From: an uncultured Pedobacter sp.
Lineage (GTDB): Bacteria; Bacteroidota; Bacteroidia; Sphingobacteriales; Sphingobacteriaceae
Length of the DNA: 25,536 bases
Assembly: GCA_938008555.1 (NCBI GenBank)
Contig: CALLKE010000065.1
Coordinates: forward strand, 1 to 25,536
Direction: 5' to 3'
Shown: one piece after another, positions 1-7,340 of the stretch
Numbering within the stretch: position 1 is the first letter of the stretch
How the letters are laid out: every line of letters begins with the position of its first letter
Position numbers and translations under genes: made by a program
Notes under the pieces: generated by a model
Seen by the model: the letters and a program-made list of their open reading frames with translations, nothing else
Databases searched by the model: none
What the model was told of the DNA's origin: nothing

Positions 1-47
1 CAATTGCTTTTGTAGTTTTAGGTGCTTTTGTTGCATTTACTAATTGA
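1..47 (+). CDS. 3' end of a small hydrophobic peptide gene (partial, cut by contig edge)
   Basis: The open frame from base 3 encodes IAFVVLGAFVAFTN and then TGA at 45-47. The start lies outside the window. The tail is hydrophobic and ends with a short polar tip, like the core of the double-glycine peptide at 25032-25181. The same 14 codons and stop occur on the minus strand at the right end, so at least two genes of the genome share this 3' end. That it is a bacteriocin-like or other secreted peptide is inference, because the leader is not visible. With only 14 codons, chance is possible, but an identical frame at both ends supports coding. Confidence 0.45.
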   Translation, partial: IAFVVLGAFVAFTN

Positions 48-54
48 ACTTGCC
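1..54 (+). repeat. 54-bp terminal inverted repeat, left copy
   Basis: Bases 1-54 are the exact reverse complement of 25482-25535; identity stops at base 55 (A against C). The repeat contains the last 14 codons and stop of a small peptide gene. A repeat that ends exactly at both window edges suggests a contig whose assembly stopped in a multicopy sequence, rather than the ends of one transposon. Confidence 0.9.
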
Positions 55-63
55 AACTAATAC

Positions 64-88
64 AGCTGTCAATGCAGCTTTTAGTTAA
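64..88 (+). terminator. possible weak terminator after the left-end peptide gene
   Basis: A 5-bp stem AGCTG/CAGCT (64-68 and 75-79) with a 6-nt loop is followed by TTTTAGTT. It lies between the peptide stop (47) and the convergent permease stop (102). The stem is short, so support is weak. Confidence 0.25.
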
Positions 89-101
89 GGAAAGATGATT
101 T

Positions 102-2060
102 TTATGATTGCTTGGAATTAGTATTCAACTTACTTCGATGGTATCCATAAGAGAAGTAAACAACTAATCCCACCACAAGCCATAATCCAAACCCAATCCA
201 ATTGGATACGCCAAGTTCCGACATCATGTATAAGCAACAAATGAGTCCGAGTACAGGAATCAGCGATAAGTTTTTAGTGAAACAGAAATAACCAATAACA
301 ATACAAGAGATAAAAAATATCCATAAAGGTATTTTGTGACGAAATAATGATAAGCCACTCTCATACTTCTTTTCATGATCAATTTCCAGCTTGTCAACAA
401 ATTTTTGATATCGTTCTGGTGCCATCTGAGATAGGAATGTTTCCAGATCTAGAGAGCCAGCACTTGTTGATAGATGGCTTATGGTTTGCAGAGAAGCATC
501 TTTAACTTTTTGAGTCTCTTCTGAAGAGAGGGAGGTAATCAACTTTGTTGGAGTATTTAAAATCGGCTTGTTGAAGATAAAATCACGGGTGCTTTCTCGA
601 TTATAAGTGAGCTGAAAAATTGTTGCGACAATTAGAAACACTGGGATAATGTATTTTGAATTGATGTAGGGTGTTCTAAACTTGCCATACTGCACGCCTG
701 GTTTGTTTTGCAATACCAGTACACCTGCACAAACTAATACGAACGCAAATAGTGTCCCAATAGAACAGAGATCAGTCACGATGGTTAAATTCATGAAGAG
801 AGAGGGTACTGCAACCACAAACCCTGTTACGATGGTGGCAAAGGAAGGACTTTTATAGTGAGGATGAATGCGGGAGAATGCCGGGGGTAATAATCCATCA
901 CGACTCATACTCATCCAAATGCGAGGCTGTCCCATTTGAAAAACCAACAACACACTTGCCATGGCAATAACGGCGCTGAGAGCAATGACACCAGATAATA
1001 TCTTCAAGTTTTTTTGTTCAAACACAAATGCGAGAGGATCCCCAATATCTAAAGTGCTATATTTTACAATGCCCGTGAGGACCAAAGCAATGGCCACGTA
1101 CAAGACTGTACAAATGATAATGGACCACATCATTCCTCTTGGTAAGTCTCGCTGTGGATTTTTACACTCTTCGGCTGTTGTTGAAATGGCGTCGAAACCG
1201 ATATAGGCGAAAAAAACAGCAGAAACCCCTTTTAGAATTCCAGAAACACCATTAGGTGCGAATGGATTCCAATTGCTGACATCAATATAAAACACCCCTA
1301 CTGCGATCACCAATAAAATGATGACAAGTTTGACAATAACCATTGCATTACTCGCATTTCGCGACTCTTTGATGCCTCGATATACTAAAACGGTAATAAG
1401 AAATATGATTACCAACGCCGGAATATCTGCGATGATATGTAATCCGCCTAGTTGAGGAGCTGTTTCCCAGGCATTGTAGGATAGTTGAGTGGCAGAGTCT
1501 AGGTTTACAAATACTTTGCCTGAATGCATCAAGGATATTGCATGTTGATATCCTTTGGAGGCTGTTAAATAATCCATCGTTATCCAATCGGGCAGATGGA
1601 TTCCATTAATTCCTAAACTTGGAATTCTGATATCTGTTAATAAGCTTGTGAAATAGTCGGACCACGATATGGCTACCGTAATGTTTCCAATTGCATATTC
1701 CATGATGAGCGACCAGCCAATAATCCAAGCAACTACCTCGCCAAAAGCAACGTATGAATAAGTATAAGCGCTACCCGAAACAGGTACCATGGAGGCAAAT
1801 TCTGCGTAAGCAAAAGCTGCAAAACTGCAAGCTAGCGCTGTGAAAATGAATAGGAAAATAACAGCGGGTCCACCATCAGCACTAGCTTTACCAATCGTGC
1901 TAAAAATGCCTGCACCTACGATAGCTGCAATTCCAAAGGCAGTTAAATCTTTAACGGTTAATGTTTTGTTTAGGGAATGACCATCATCATTGTTTTCGCT
2001 TTTTTTTACGTCGCTTAATATTTTACTTATTGACTTTTTACGAAACAAATTGCTGGCCAT
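102..2060 (-). CDS. APC-superfamily amino acid permease (cationic amino acid transporter type)
   Basis: This 652-residue inner-membrane protein should import amino acids by a LeuT-fold mechanism. TM1 carries the glycine motif GIAAIVGAGIFSTIG (about residues 43-57). TM6 and the next loop read FFAYIGFDAISTTAEE followed by KNPQRDLPRG, the signature of the CAT/YfnA branch. About 12 to 14 hydrophobic segments are visible. It is longer than the usual 460-500 residues: a loop of about 60 residues separates the early helices (about 150-210), and a hydrophilic insert of about 80 residues (about 500-585) precedes the last TM helices. The start is ATG at 2058-2060, because the conserved N-terminal TM1 follows it. 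It is the only complete gene on this side of the promoter region, and its substrate cannot be told from sequence alone. Confidence 0.88.
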   Translation of the reverse strand: MASNLFRKKSISKILSDVKKSENNDDGHSLNKTLTVKDLTAFGIAAIVGAGIFSTIGKASADGGPAVIFLFIFTALACSFAAFAYAEFASMVPVSGSAYTYSYVAFGEVVAWIIGWSLIMEYAIGNITVAISWSDYFTSLLTDIRIPSLGINGIHLPDWITMDYLTASKGYQHAISLMHSGKVFVNLDSATQLSYNAWETAPQLGGLHIIADIPALVIIFLITVLVYRGIKESRNASNAMVIVKLVIILLVIAVGVFYIDVSNWNPFAPNGVSGILKGVSAVFFAYIGFDAISTTAEECKNPQRDLPRGMMWSIIICTVLYVAIALVLTGIVKYSTLDIGDPLAFVFEQKNLKILSGVIALSAVIAMASVLLVFQMGQPRIWMSMSRDGLLPPAFSRIHPHYKSPSFATIVTGFVVAVPSLFMNLTIVTDLCSIGTLFAFVLVCAGVLVLQNKPGVQYGKFRTPYINSKYIIPVFLIVATIFQLTYNRESTRDFIFNKPILNTPTKLITSLSSEETQKVKDASLQTISHLSTSAGSLDLETFLSQMAPERYQKFVDKLEIDHEKKYESGLSLFRHKIPLWIFFISCIVIGYFCFTKNLSLIPVLGLICCLYMMSELGVSNWIGFGLWLVVGLVVYFSYGYHRSKLNTNSKQS

Positions 2061-2075
2061 ACGTAGAGGAACATG

Positions 2076-2112
2076 TATTCATGAATATGTGCCAAAATAT
2101 AAAATATTTTGG
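2076..2112. promoter_or_regulatory. palindromes in the permease upstream region (possible operator)
   Basis: TATTCATGAATA (2076-2087) is a perfect 12-bp palindrome, and CCAAAATA-(5)-TATTTTGG (2092-2112) is an 8-bp inverted repeat. Both lie 16-52 bp upstream of the permease start, where an operator or promoter would sit. The minus-strand reading TATATTTTGG also resembles a -7 box with one extra T. There is no direct evidence of a regulator. Confidence 0.25.
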
Positions 2113-2214
2113 CTTAAGCTGTCGTCCATTTAACCCCCAAATATGAGTTGACATAACATGCTTCAGTTTAAACATTAAGTTGATGCAGGTTCGTGCTAAG
2201 TTGTAATACTTATT

Positions 2215-2222
2215 TACCTTTG
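2215..2222 (+). promoter_or_regulatory. Bacteroidota -7 promoter box for the PAP2 gene
   Basis: TACCTTTG matches the TAnnTTTG -7 consensus exactly. It decides the start of the next gene: a GTG at 2193 lies upstream of the promoter, so translation must begin at ATG 2229 or 2244. No good -33 TTG is seen at the usual spacing. Confidence 0.6.
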
Positions 2223-2228
2223 CACGAA

Positions 2229-2891
2229 ATGAACCATAAATTTATGAGCACACATTTCATTAATTTGCTGCGTAAGCACTATTCATTCGTAATCCCCTAT
2301 TTGATATTCTTAATCTTTGCTTTTTGTGTAGAGGTTAGCTTTTCAAAATCTGATCTTTTTTTGTTGATTAATAAATATCATTCGCCATTCTTTGATCGGT
2401 TTTTTGAGATGATTACCTGGCTTGGCGATGGGAAAATGGTGCTTTTAGTGGGCGTGTGTTTTTGCATGGTTAAATATCGTTACAGCGTACTGACTCTTTT
2501 TGCATTTGGGTATACGTCAGTTATTACCTATGTTTTGAAAGTTTTGTTTGACGCCCCGCGACCATCTGCTTTTTTTGCAGGAAAGCATGAAATACGAACA
2601 ATTCCTGGGCTTGAAACACATGATTGGAATAGCTTTCCTTCAGGCCATAGTGCTTCGGCTTTTACGCTATCAATTGTGTTGATGCATATCCTACCGTATA
2701 AATATCGAGGAGCTATTATTTTTCCTTTAGCGCTGATTGTTATTTTTTCTCGTCTTTATTTAGCGCAACATTTTTTTCAAGATGTAGTTGCTGGATCGAT
2801 TTTAGGTACTTTTTTAACTTTCCAGATGATTTGGTGGTTGGAAAATTCTAAATGGTATCATTCATCAAAACTGGATGGAAAAATATTTTAA
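2229..2891 (+). CDS. PAP2-family membrane phosphatase
   Basis: This membrane protein of about 220 residues carries the three PAP2 (type 2 phosphatidic acid phosphatase) motifs: K104 with R111-P112 (KVLFDAPRP), FPSGH at 136-140, and R175, H181, D185 in SRLYLAQHFFQD. The two histidines and the aspartate form the phosphohistidine catalytic triad. About six TM helices surround the motifs. Likely substrates are lipid phosphates such as undecaprenyl pyrophosphate, phosphatidic acid or lipid A phosphates; the sequence does not choose between them. The frame is open from GTG 2193, but the -7 box at 2215-2222 lies inside that extension. ATG 2229 would be almost leaderless; ATG 2244 is the alternative. 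It converges on asnA. Confidence 0.85.
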   Translation: MNHKFMSTHFINLLRKHYSFVIPYLIFLIFAFCVEVSFSKSDLFLLINKYHSPFFDRFFEMITWLGDGKMVLLVGVCFCMVKYRYSVLTLFAFGYTSVITYVLKVLFDAPRPSAFFAGKHEIRTIPGLETHDWNSFPSGHSASAFTLSIVLMHILPYKYRGAIIFPLALIVIFSRLYLAQHFFQDVVAGSILGTFLTFQMIWWLENSKWYHSSKLDGKIF

Positions 2892-2894
2892 TAG

Positions 2895-2942
2895 AATCAA
2901 TAAATCCTTGCCGAGTAAATATGCTTAGGCAAGGATTTGATT
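2895..2942. terminator. hairpin between convergent PAP2 and asnA genes
   Basis: AAATCCTTGCC (2902-2912) pairs with GGCAAGGATTT (2928-2938), about 11 bp with a 15-nt loop, and flanking AATCAA/TTGATT extends the pairing imperfectly. It directly follows the PAP2 stop. The U tract is poor in both directions, so efficiency is uncertain. Confidence 0.5.
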
Positions 2943-3019
2943 CGTTTGAAGCCGAGTAGCAAATGCGATTTCGAGTTCAATATCTTGAACATTAGATAAC
3001 ACATAGGCTTCATTGTTTT

Positions 3020-4027
3020 TTACAATAGTGTCACTCCTTCTAAGCTCATAGTCTCCTTCATTTCATCGGGCCAAATGCTCACATGTACTTCACCAATGTG
3101 AGCTTTCTTAAGAATAAACATGCACAGTCTTGATTGGCCGATTCCTCCTCCAATACTTTGTGGTAGGTGGCCAGATAAAAGCATGGAATGAAATAATAGT
3201 TCGGCTCTTTCTTCACATTTTTTTTCTTTTAGCTGCTTGCGAAGAGCTATTTTATCGACTCTAATCCCCATTGATGAGATTTCGAAAGCACATTGCAAGG
3301 TGGGGTGCCAAAGAATAATATCTCCATTGAGCCCGGAAAAACCAGATTCATTTAATGTACTCCAATCATCATAATCTGCTGCACGACCATCGTGGGGTTC
3401 GCCATCAGAAAGGTTGCCGCCGATACCAATGATAAAAACTGCACCATATTGTAAAGCAGCTTCTGTTTCTCGCTGTTTTGGTGTTAGTGTGGGATAACGT
3501 TTAAGTAACTCTTCAGCGTGTATAAATGTGATCTCTTCAGGAAGAACGGCTTCTATATCTGGATATTTAATCTGCACTGATCTTTCTGTTTCTCTTAATG
3601 CCTTGTAAATTTTAGTTACAGTGGTTTTTAGATACACTAATGTTCTTTCTTCATGGCTAATACATTTTTCCCAGTCCCATTGGTCAACATAAATCGAGTG
3701 TAGAGGTGTGTAATCTTCATCTGGTCTTAAAGCTCGCATATCTGTTAATATGCCTTTGCCAGATTCAATGCCCAGCTCTTTGAGACGTAGCCGTTTCCAC
3801 TTCGCTAAAGAGTGAACGACCACTGCTTTACGTTCTTTTAGTGCTCGAACTGGGAAGGATACGGGTCTTTCAGTTCCGTTTAAATCATCGTTAATACCCG
3901 TTCCATCAAGCACAGCCAAAGGGGATGATACCTTGATTAGGTTTAATTGGTTTGCTAAGTTTTTTGCAAAACTTTCTTTTGTGAAAGCGATTGCTTCTTC
4001 TGTTTTTAAAATGGTGTGTTGTTTCAT
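3020..4027 (-). CDS. asnA: aspartate--ammonia ligase (asparagine synthetase A)
   Basis: The cytosolic enzyme makes L-asparagine from L-aspartate, ammonia and ATP, giving AMP and PPi. Its 335 residues match the usual length of about 330. Diagnostic stretches include the N-terminal ETEEAIAFTKESFAKNLA-like region (here KTEEAIAFTKESFAKNL), VSSPLAVLDGTGINDDLNG, ERPVSFPV, VVHSLAKWKR, LHSIYVDQWDWE, the nucleotide-site LSDGEPHDGRAADYDDW, and the class II aminoacyl-tRNA-synthetase-like motif GGGIGQSRLCM near the C-terminus. ATG 4027 gives the canonical N-terminus. It is apparently monocistronic. About 30-140 nt upstream lie an Asn-rich leader ORF and a terminator hairpin, so expression is probably controlled by attenuation in response to charged tRNA-Asn. 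Identification is firm. Confidence 0.96.
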   Translation of the reverse strand: MKQHTILKTEEAIAFTKESFAKNLANQLNLIKVSSPLAVLDGTGINDDLNGTERPVSFPVRALKERKAVVVHSLAKWKRLRLKELGIESGKGILTDMRALRPDEDYTPLHSIYVDQWDWEKCISHEERTLVYLKTTVTKIYKALRETERSVQIKYPDIEAVLPEEITFIHAEELLKRYPTLTPKQRETEAALQYGAVFIIGIGGNLSDGEPHDGRAADYDDWSTLNESGFSGLNGDIILWHPTLQCAFEISSMGIRVDKIALRKQLKEKKCEERAELLFHSMLLSGHLPQSIGGGIGQSRLCMFILKKAHIGEVHVSIWPDEMKETMSLEGVTLL

Positions 4028-4057
4028 TGTAGTTTATGATTTGAAGGTTCATGTAAA

Positions 4058-4119
4058 TTCATATAAAACACAAAAGCCTGCTCATTGAGCAGGCTTTTGT
4101 CAATAACAAAAAAGTCGCC
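4058..4119 (-). promoter_or_regulatory. asnA attenuator: terminator with competing antiterminator
   Basis: On the minus strand an almost perfect hairpin (arms 4088-4100 and 4070-4082, 13 bp extendable to 15, core AGCCTGCTC) is followed by the U-rich TTTTGTGTTTTAT. This is an intrinsic terminator about 40 nt before the asnA start. The segment right after the leader stop, GGC (4119-4117) and TTTTGT (4111-4106), can pair with ACAAAA and GCC of the first terminator arm (4100-4095, then 4094-4092), with a 5-nt bulge. This pairing excludes the terminator. A ribosome at the leader stop codon would cover the GGC segment; a ribosome stalled on the Asn codons would leave it free. That is the classical attenuation logic. 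The hairpin is seen directly; the switching is inferred. Confidence 0.8.
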
Positions 4120-4167
4120 CTATGGAGGAGATACTTCATTGTTATTATTGTTATGAAGGTGTTTCAT
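4120..4167 (-). CDS. asnA leader peptide with five consecutive Asn codons
   Basis: The 15-codon ORF reads MKHLHNNNNNEVSPP and then TAG. The Asn run is AAC AAT AAT AAC AAT at 4138-4152. The stop lies 19 nt before the terminator hairpin and 92 nt before the asnA start. Leader peptides rich in the end-product amino acid are the hallmark of ribosome-mediated attenuation, as known for trp, his, leu and phe operons; here the codon matches the product of the gene downstream. There is no Shine-Dalgarno sequence, only an A-rich upstream stretch, as is normal for Bacteroidota. The peptide itself should have no function. No exact TAnnTTTG box was found upstream; TACCTTGC farther upstream is the nearest match. 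Confidence 0.82.
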   Translation of the reverse strand: MKHLHNNNNNEVSPP

Positions 4168-4329
4168 TTTGATCGTATGATAAATAATAATTGGGCTAAT
4201 CAATAACCTGTTTTAAACAGTTGAAAAGCGAGTTTCGCAAGGTAGAACAAAATAGTGAGTTGTTGATTTTTTTGTTTTGGTTAATCTAGAAATTTTTTCC
4301 AGCCCCAAAATCTTAAATAATAAAGGCGA

Positions 4330-4384
4330 TTGATGGCCTCCCAAGTCACAAAGATCTCGATGAAGTAACTCTGGAGGCCATCAA
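4330..4384. terminator. 12-bp inverted repeat downstream of the M3 oligoendopeptidase gene
   Basis: TTGATGGCCTCC (4330-4341) and GGAGGCCATCAA (4373-4384) are perfect complements around a 31-nt loop. They lie about 55-110 nt past the peptidase stop. In the minus direction the stem is followed by TCGCCTTTATTATTT. It is probably a 3' stabilising or terminating hairpin; the large loop is atypical. The rest of 4168-4438 shows no gene. Confidence 0.45.
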
Positions 4385-4438
4385 AGTAAAACAAATGATA
4401 TGCATGCAAAATCCTAGCAGTACCATGAAGCAAGATTG

Positions 4439-6157
4439 TTATGCGTCGAGTTTATCTAATTCACTCTTCACAAATTTTGCTAGGCTTTTTACATAATCGG
4501 CATTGAAGTTGAATTCAATTCCTGCTGTTTGATAGATTGAGGGTATGGTTTTGGTGTACCCTAGCTTCAATGCATCTAAATAGCTTTGGAGTCCTTTTTT
4601 AGGATTTTCTTTATAATTTTTCCAAACAGCAATTGCGCCTAATTGTGCCATTGCATATTCGATATAATAGAAGGGGATTTCGAAGATATGCAATTGTTTC
4701 TGCCATAAATTCTGCAGTGCGTCTTGATGGTTACTCCAGTCTGCGAAATTATTGCCGAAGGGAGCAAAAATAGTTTTCCAGGCTTCGCTGCGTTCTGTAG
4801 TGGTGTGTGTCGGGTGAGTATAGATCCAGTGCTGGAATTTATCAACAACAGCTACCCATGGAAGTGTTTTTAACACATCTTTAAGTTGGTCACGTTTAGC
4901 GCGTTTGAGGTCTTCTTCGTTGTCAAAAAATACATCCCATGCATCCATTGAGATTAATTCCATACTCATGGAAGCTAATTCTGCGACTTCAGAGGGGACA
5001 TGTTTAAAATCATTGAGTTCTAGCTGTGCAGAGATGAATGTATGAATGGCATGACCACCTTCATGGACCATGGTCGTTAGATCTCGAAAGGTATTAGCTG
5101 AGTTCATGAAAATAAATGGGGCTCCTGTTTCGGCAAGTGGATAGTTGTAACCTCCTGGAGCTTTTCCTTTTCGACTTTCTACGTCGAATAAACCTTCAGC
5201 TTTCATGAAAGCTAATTGTTCGCCAAGATAAGGATCTAGTTTTTTGAAGCAGATGATTGTTTTATCAATCAAATCTTGTCCATTATGGAATGGTTTTAAG
5301 GCGGGTTTTCCTGATGTATCTACTTCCATATCCCAAGGCTGTAAACTATCCAAATGCAGTGCTTTTTGACGTTGTTGAGCCTGCTCGGTTAGCAGAGGGA
5401 CAATCTCTTTTTGAATGGCATCATGAAAATCAAAGCAATCTTGTGGAGTATAATCGAATCGGCCCAAAGCTTGAAACATGTAATCTCGGAAATTGTCGAA
5501 CCCTGCATTTAAAGCTACTTGATGGCGTAGTTTTAGTAAACTGTCAAAAAGTGTATCGAGCTTTTCTTTGTCTTGCAAACGCCGCTCGGTAATGGCCTCC
5601 CAGGCTTGTTGGCGTATTCCTCTATCTGTGTCTTTTAGAAATGCTGAAGCTTGTTCTAGGGTGTATTCCTTTCCGTTTAATGTGACGGACATGGAACCCG
5701 TGATTGACTGATATTGTTGTTGTTCAAGCTGTATTTTAGTTTGTAACGGAACGTTTTCTTCTCTGAATAGCTCAAGTGCCTTTTTGATTCCACGTACATA
5801 AATAAAGTACTTAGTCTTGTCTAGTTGCTCAGTAAATGGATTTGTAATAAATTTTTTATTGAGCTCATTGTTAATAGGTGCAATTTGGGGCTCTATTTCT
5901 GTTGCAAAATATTGAAAGTCTTTTAAGAGCTTTTCGTCCGTAGTGTCACAGGTCATGCGAATATATCGCCATGCAAAATTTTCTTCCAGGGCAGCATCGA
6001 GTTCACTTCTATTTTTAAGCCATTCTTCTAGTTCGAAAATAGAAGTGATAGGCCGGTTTTTAAGTTCACTAAACAAGGGCTCGAGATTCTCCCATGTGAT
6101 ATTGAACTGTTCGGGAATATAAGTTCGTTGTTTAGCGGATGTTTTTAAGTGCTGCAT
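4439..6157 (-). CDS. M3-family oligoendopeptidase (PepF-like)
   Basis: This 572-residue zinc metallopeptidase of family M3 should cleave short peptides in the cytosol; no signal peptide is seen. The zinc motif HEGGH is at about residue 364 (in TTMVHEGGHAIHTF). The third ligand glutamate lies downstream in the segment VAELASMSMELISMDAWDVF. Length and the C-terminal sequence FEIPFYYIEYAMAQLGA fit the M3B oligoendopeptidase F branch rather than Dcp. ATG 6157 lies about 38 nt after a TATATTTG -7 box. The gene is transcribed alone; a second M3 peptidase at 22233-24380 belongs to a different branch and is a lipoprotein. Confidence 0.9.
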   Translation of the reverse strand: MQHLKTSAKQRTYIPEQFNITWENLEPLFSELKNRPITSIFELEEWLKNRSELDAALEENFAWRYIRMTCDTTDEKLLKDFQYFATEIEPQIAPINNELNKKFITNPFTEQLDKTKYFIYVRGIKKALELFREENVPLQTKIQLEQQQYQSITGSMSVTLNGKEYTLEQASAFLKDTDRGIRQQAWEAITERRLQDKEKLDTLFDSLLKLRHQVALNAGFDNFRDYMFQALGRFDYTPQDCFDFHDAIQKEIVPLLTEQAQQRQKALHLDSLQPWDMEVDTSGKPALKPFHNGQDLIDKTIICFKKLDPYLGEQLAFMKAEGLFDVESRKGKAPGGYNYPLAETGAPFIFMNSANTFRDLTTMVHEGGHAIHTFISAQLELNDFKHVPSEVAELASMSMELISMDAWDVFFDNEEDLKRAKRDQLKDVLKTLPWVAVVDKFQHWIYTHPTHTTTERSEAWKTIFAPFGNNFADWSNHQDALQNLWQKQLHIFEIPFYYIEYAMAQLGAIAVWKNYKENPKKGLQSYLDALKLGYTKTIPSIYQTAGIEFNFNADYVKSLAKFVKSELDKLDA

Positions 6158-6194
6158 GTTTCTAGTTTGATGACATTTTTGATTAATAAATGTT

Positions 6195-6202
6195 CAAATA
6201 TA
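6195..6202 (-). promoter_or_regulatory. -7 box of the M3 oligoendopeptidase gene
   Basis: The minus strand reads TATATTTG, an exact TAnnTTTG match, 37 nt upstream of the ATG at 6157, giving a leader of about 30 nt. No clear -33 TTG is visible. The rest of 6203-6363 is AT-rich with no supported gene. Confidence 0.5.
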
Positions 6203-6363
6203 GCACTCTGCATTTTTTGCTTTGGGTTTCTCATTCGATTGATAAAGAGAACGTCTTTCTCTTTTCTTTGGCTGGTTTGCGTCTGACACGATGTGTCCGG
6301 ACTAAAAATATAATGTGTATGAAATTATTAAATAGTATTTTTTTATTTGCTAGAGGAAAATTA

Positions 6364-6524
6364 GGTAGTGTATCTAAATGTATGATAGGTAATATTTGGA
6401 TAAAATATGATCGAAAATATCGAAACACACTGTGCTTTTCAAGCAACTAAAGGTGGTTTTTAAAAATCAAAACGCATACTTTTTTATCCCTGAAAAGAGT
6501 CATCATACATTTAGATACACTACC
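6364..6524. mobile_element. 161-bp MITE with 23-bp TIRs and 8-bp target duplication
   Basis: The ends 6364-6386 and 6502-6524 are perfect 23-bp inverted repeats starting GGTAGTGTATCTAAATG. GAAAATTA flanks the element on both sides (6356-6363 and 6525-6532), an exact 8-bp target site duplication. The interior of 115 bp is AT-rich and has no transposase. Size, inverted ends and duplication define a non-autonomous transposon. An 8-bp duplication is typical of IS256-like (Mutator-type) transposases among others, so that is a possible source; the TIR was not matched to a known IS. A diverged copy of the same length lies at 13085-13245. The perfect ends and duplication point to a fairly recent insertion. 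Confidence 0.88.
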
Positions 6525-6613
6525 GAAAATTATAAATGAAATAATTGCGCATAGCAAATTATAATTAGCTAAACTTAAGATAGCAGCATGAGCGCTAAAA
6601 GTAAATGATATAT

Positions 6614-7168
6614 ATGAAGAATAGATTGAAGCTGATACCGGGACTTGTTTTTATAACCTTGCTAGATATTGGATGTGAAAAGGGACCAATAGTTCGCCTT
6701 TATGAAGAGCCTACTATTGCTAACCTAAGTGGTCTTGGCCAGACTTTATATACAAGTGATGATCCAACGAAGACGAATTGGAAGGATACAAAAAAAGACG
6801 GAGTCTCTCGTAATGGATTATATATAAAGGCTTCAATTTATGTGGTAATGAAAGCATATAAGGTTAGTTATTTGCCTGGAAAAAAAGAATACTCGTCTAT
6901 TAAGTGTGAGAAGATATTAAAAATGGCTGGAAATAACTTTAGGAAAGTTTATGAGAATGGTGCTAAATTAAATAATAAAAGGGTTGATCTACATTACTTT
7001 GAAGATAGTTCGGGCCGTGTATTTGACGTGAAAAATGTTCGGGGAGTCGATGAGTATCAAAATAGGCAAGCTTATTGGGCTAAGTCTAACCAAAATGACA
7101 AAGCCCTTGTGCTAAAAAATAAGAGTAGCTCAAATTATAGTTCTAATAGTAGTGGGTGTGAGCCTTAG
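6614..7168 (+). CDS. orphan lipoprotein-like protein of unknown function
   Basis: The product has 184 residues from ATG 6614; an in-frame ATG at 6605 adds three residues. The N-terminus (MKNRLKLIPGLVFITLL then DIGC) looks like a signal peptide with cysteine 21, but Asp at -3 makes the lipobox non-canonical. The middle is mixed charged and polar (about residues 40-160) with aromatic residues. The end is Ser/Asn-rich (KSSSNYSSNSSG). No family is recognised. It lies 89 bp after the MITE, with no other partner gene, and resembles the orphan lipoprotein at 17733-18260 only in style. Low-GC codon use suggests an accessory gene. Confidence 0.6.
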   Translation: MKNRLKLIPGLVFITLLDIGCEKGPIVRLYEEPTIANLSGLGQTLYTSDDPTKTNWKDTKKDGVSRNGLYIKASIYVVMKAYKVSYLPGKKEYSSIKCEKILKMAGNNFRKVYENGAKLNNKRVDLHYFEDSSGRVFDVKNVRGVDEYQNRQAYWAKSNQNDKALVLKNKSSSNYSSNSSGCEP

Positions 7169-7187
7169 ATATCTTGAGATGCGCAGG

Positions 7188-7220
7188 TTGGGCAATACGG
7201 GTTGCCAAACAATATTTTTT
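7188..7220 (+). terminator. weak terminator after the orphan lipoprotein gene
   Basis: TTGGGCAA (7188-7195) pairs with TTGCCAA (7202-7208) with one bulged G, followed after a few bases by a run of seven T. It lies 20 nt past the stop at 7168. Confidence 0.4.
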
Positions 7221-7240
7221 TCTTAGGCAATAATGTTTAA

Positions 7241-7281
7241 TGATAAAAGGGACTTGGCGGTAAGCTGAGCCCCTTTTATCA
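7241..7281. terminator. bidirectional terminator hairpin
   Basis: TGATAAAAGGG (7241-7251) pairs with CCCTTTTATCA (7271-7281), 11 bp, loop of 19 nt. The A/T-rich outer arms serve as U tracts in both directions. It lies between convergent genes, 60 nt past the stop of the UbiA-family gene in its direction. Confidence 0.6.
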
Positions 7282-7340
7282 TGTTAGGGAGGAGCAATAC
7301 TTTCTTCAGTACCCTGCCTTCAAATTTGAGTGAGTGCGAA

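Noticed and set aside
2193..2228. GTG start extending the PAP2 protein
   Set aside because: The extension contains the TACCTTTG promoter box and its peptide is not hydrophobic or conserved in style.
2911..3060. Protein-like frame overlapping and following the asnA stop on the minus strand (about 40 codons)
   Set aside because: It has no start codon, overlaps the conserved asnA end and runs into the terminator hairpin; probably chance.
6190..6450. 86-codon open frame on the plus strand
   Set aside because: It runs into the MITE and its inverted repeat, has no start context and overlaps the promoter of the M3 oligoendopeptidase; composition is not protein-like.
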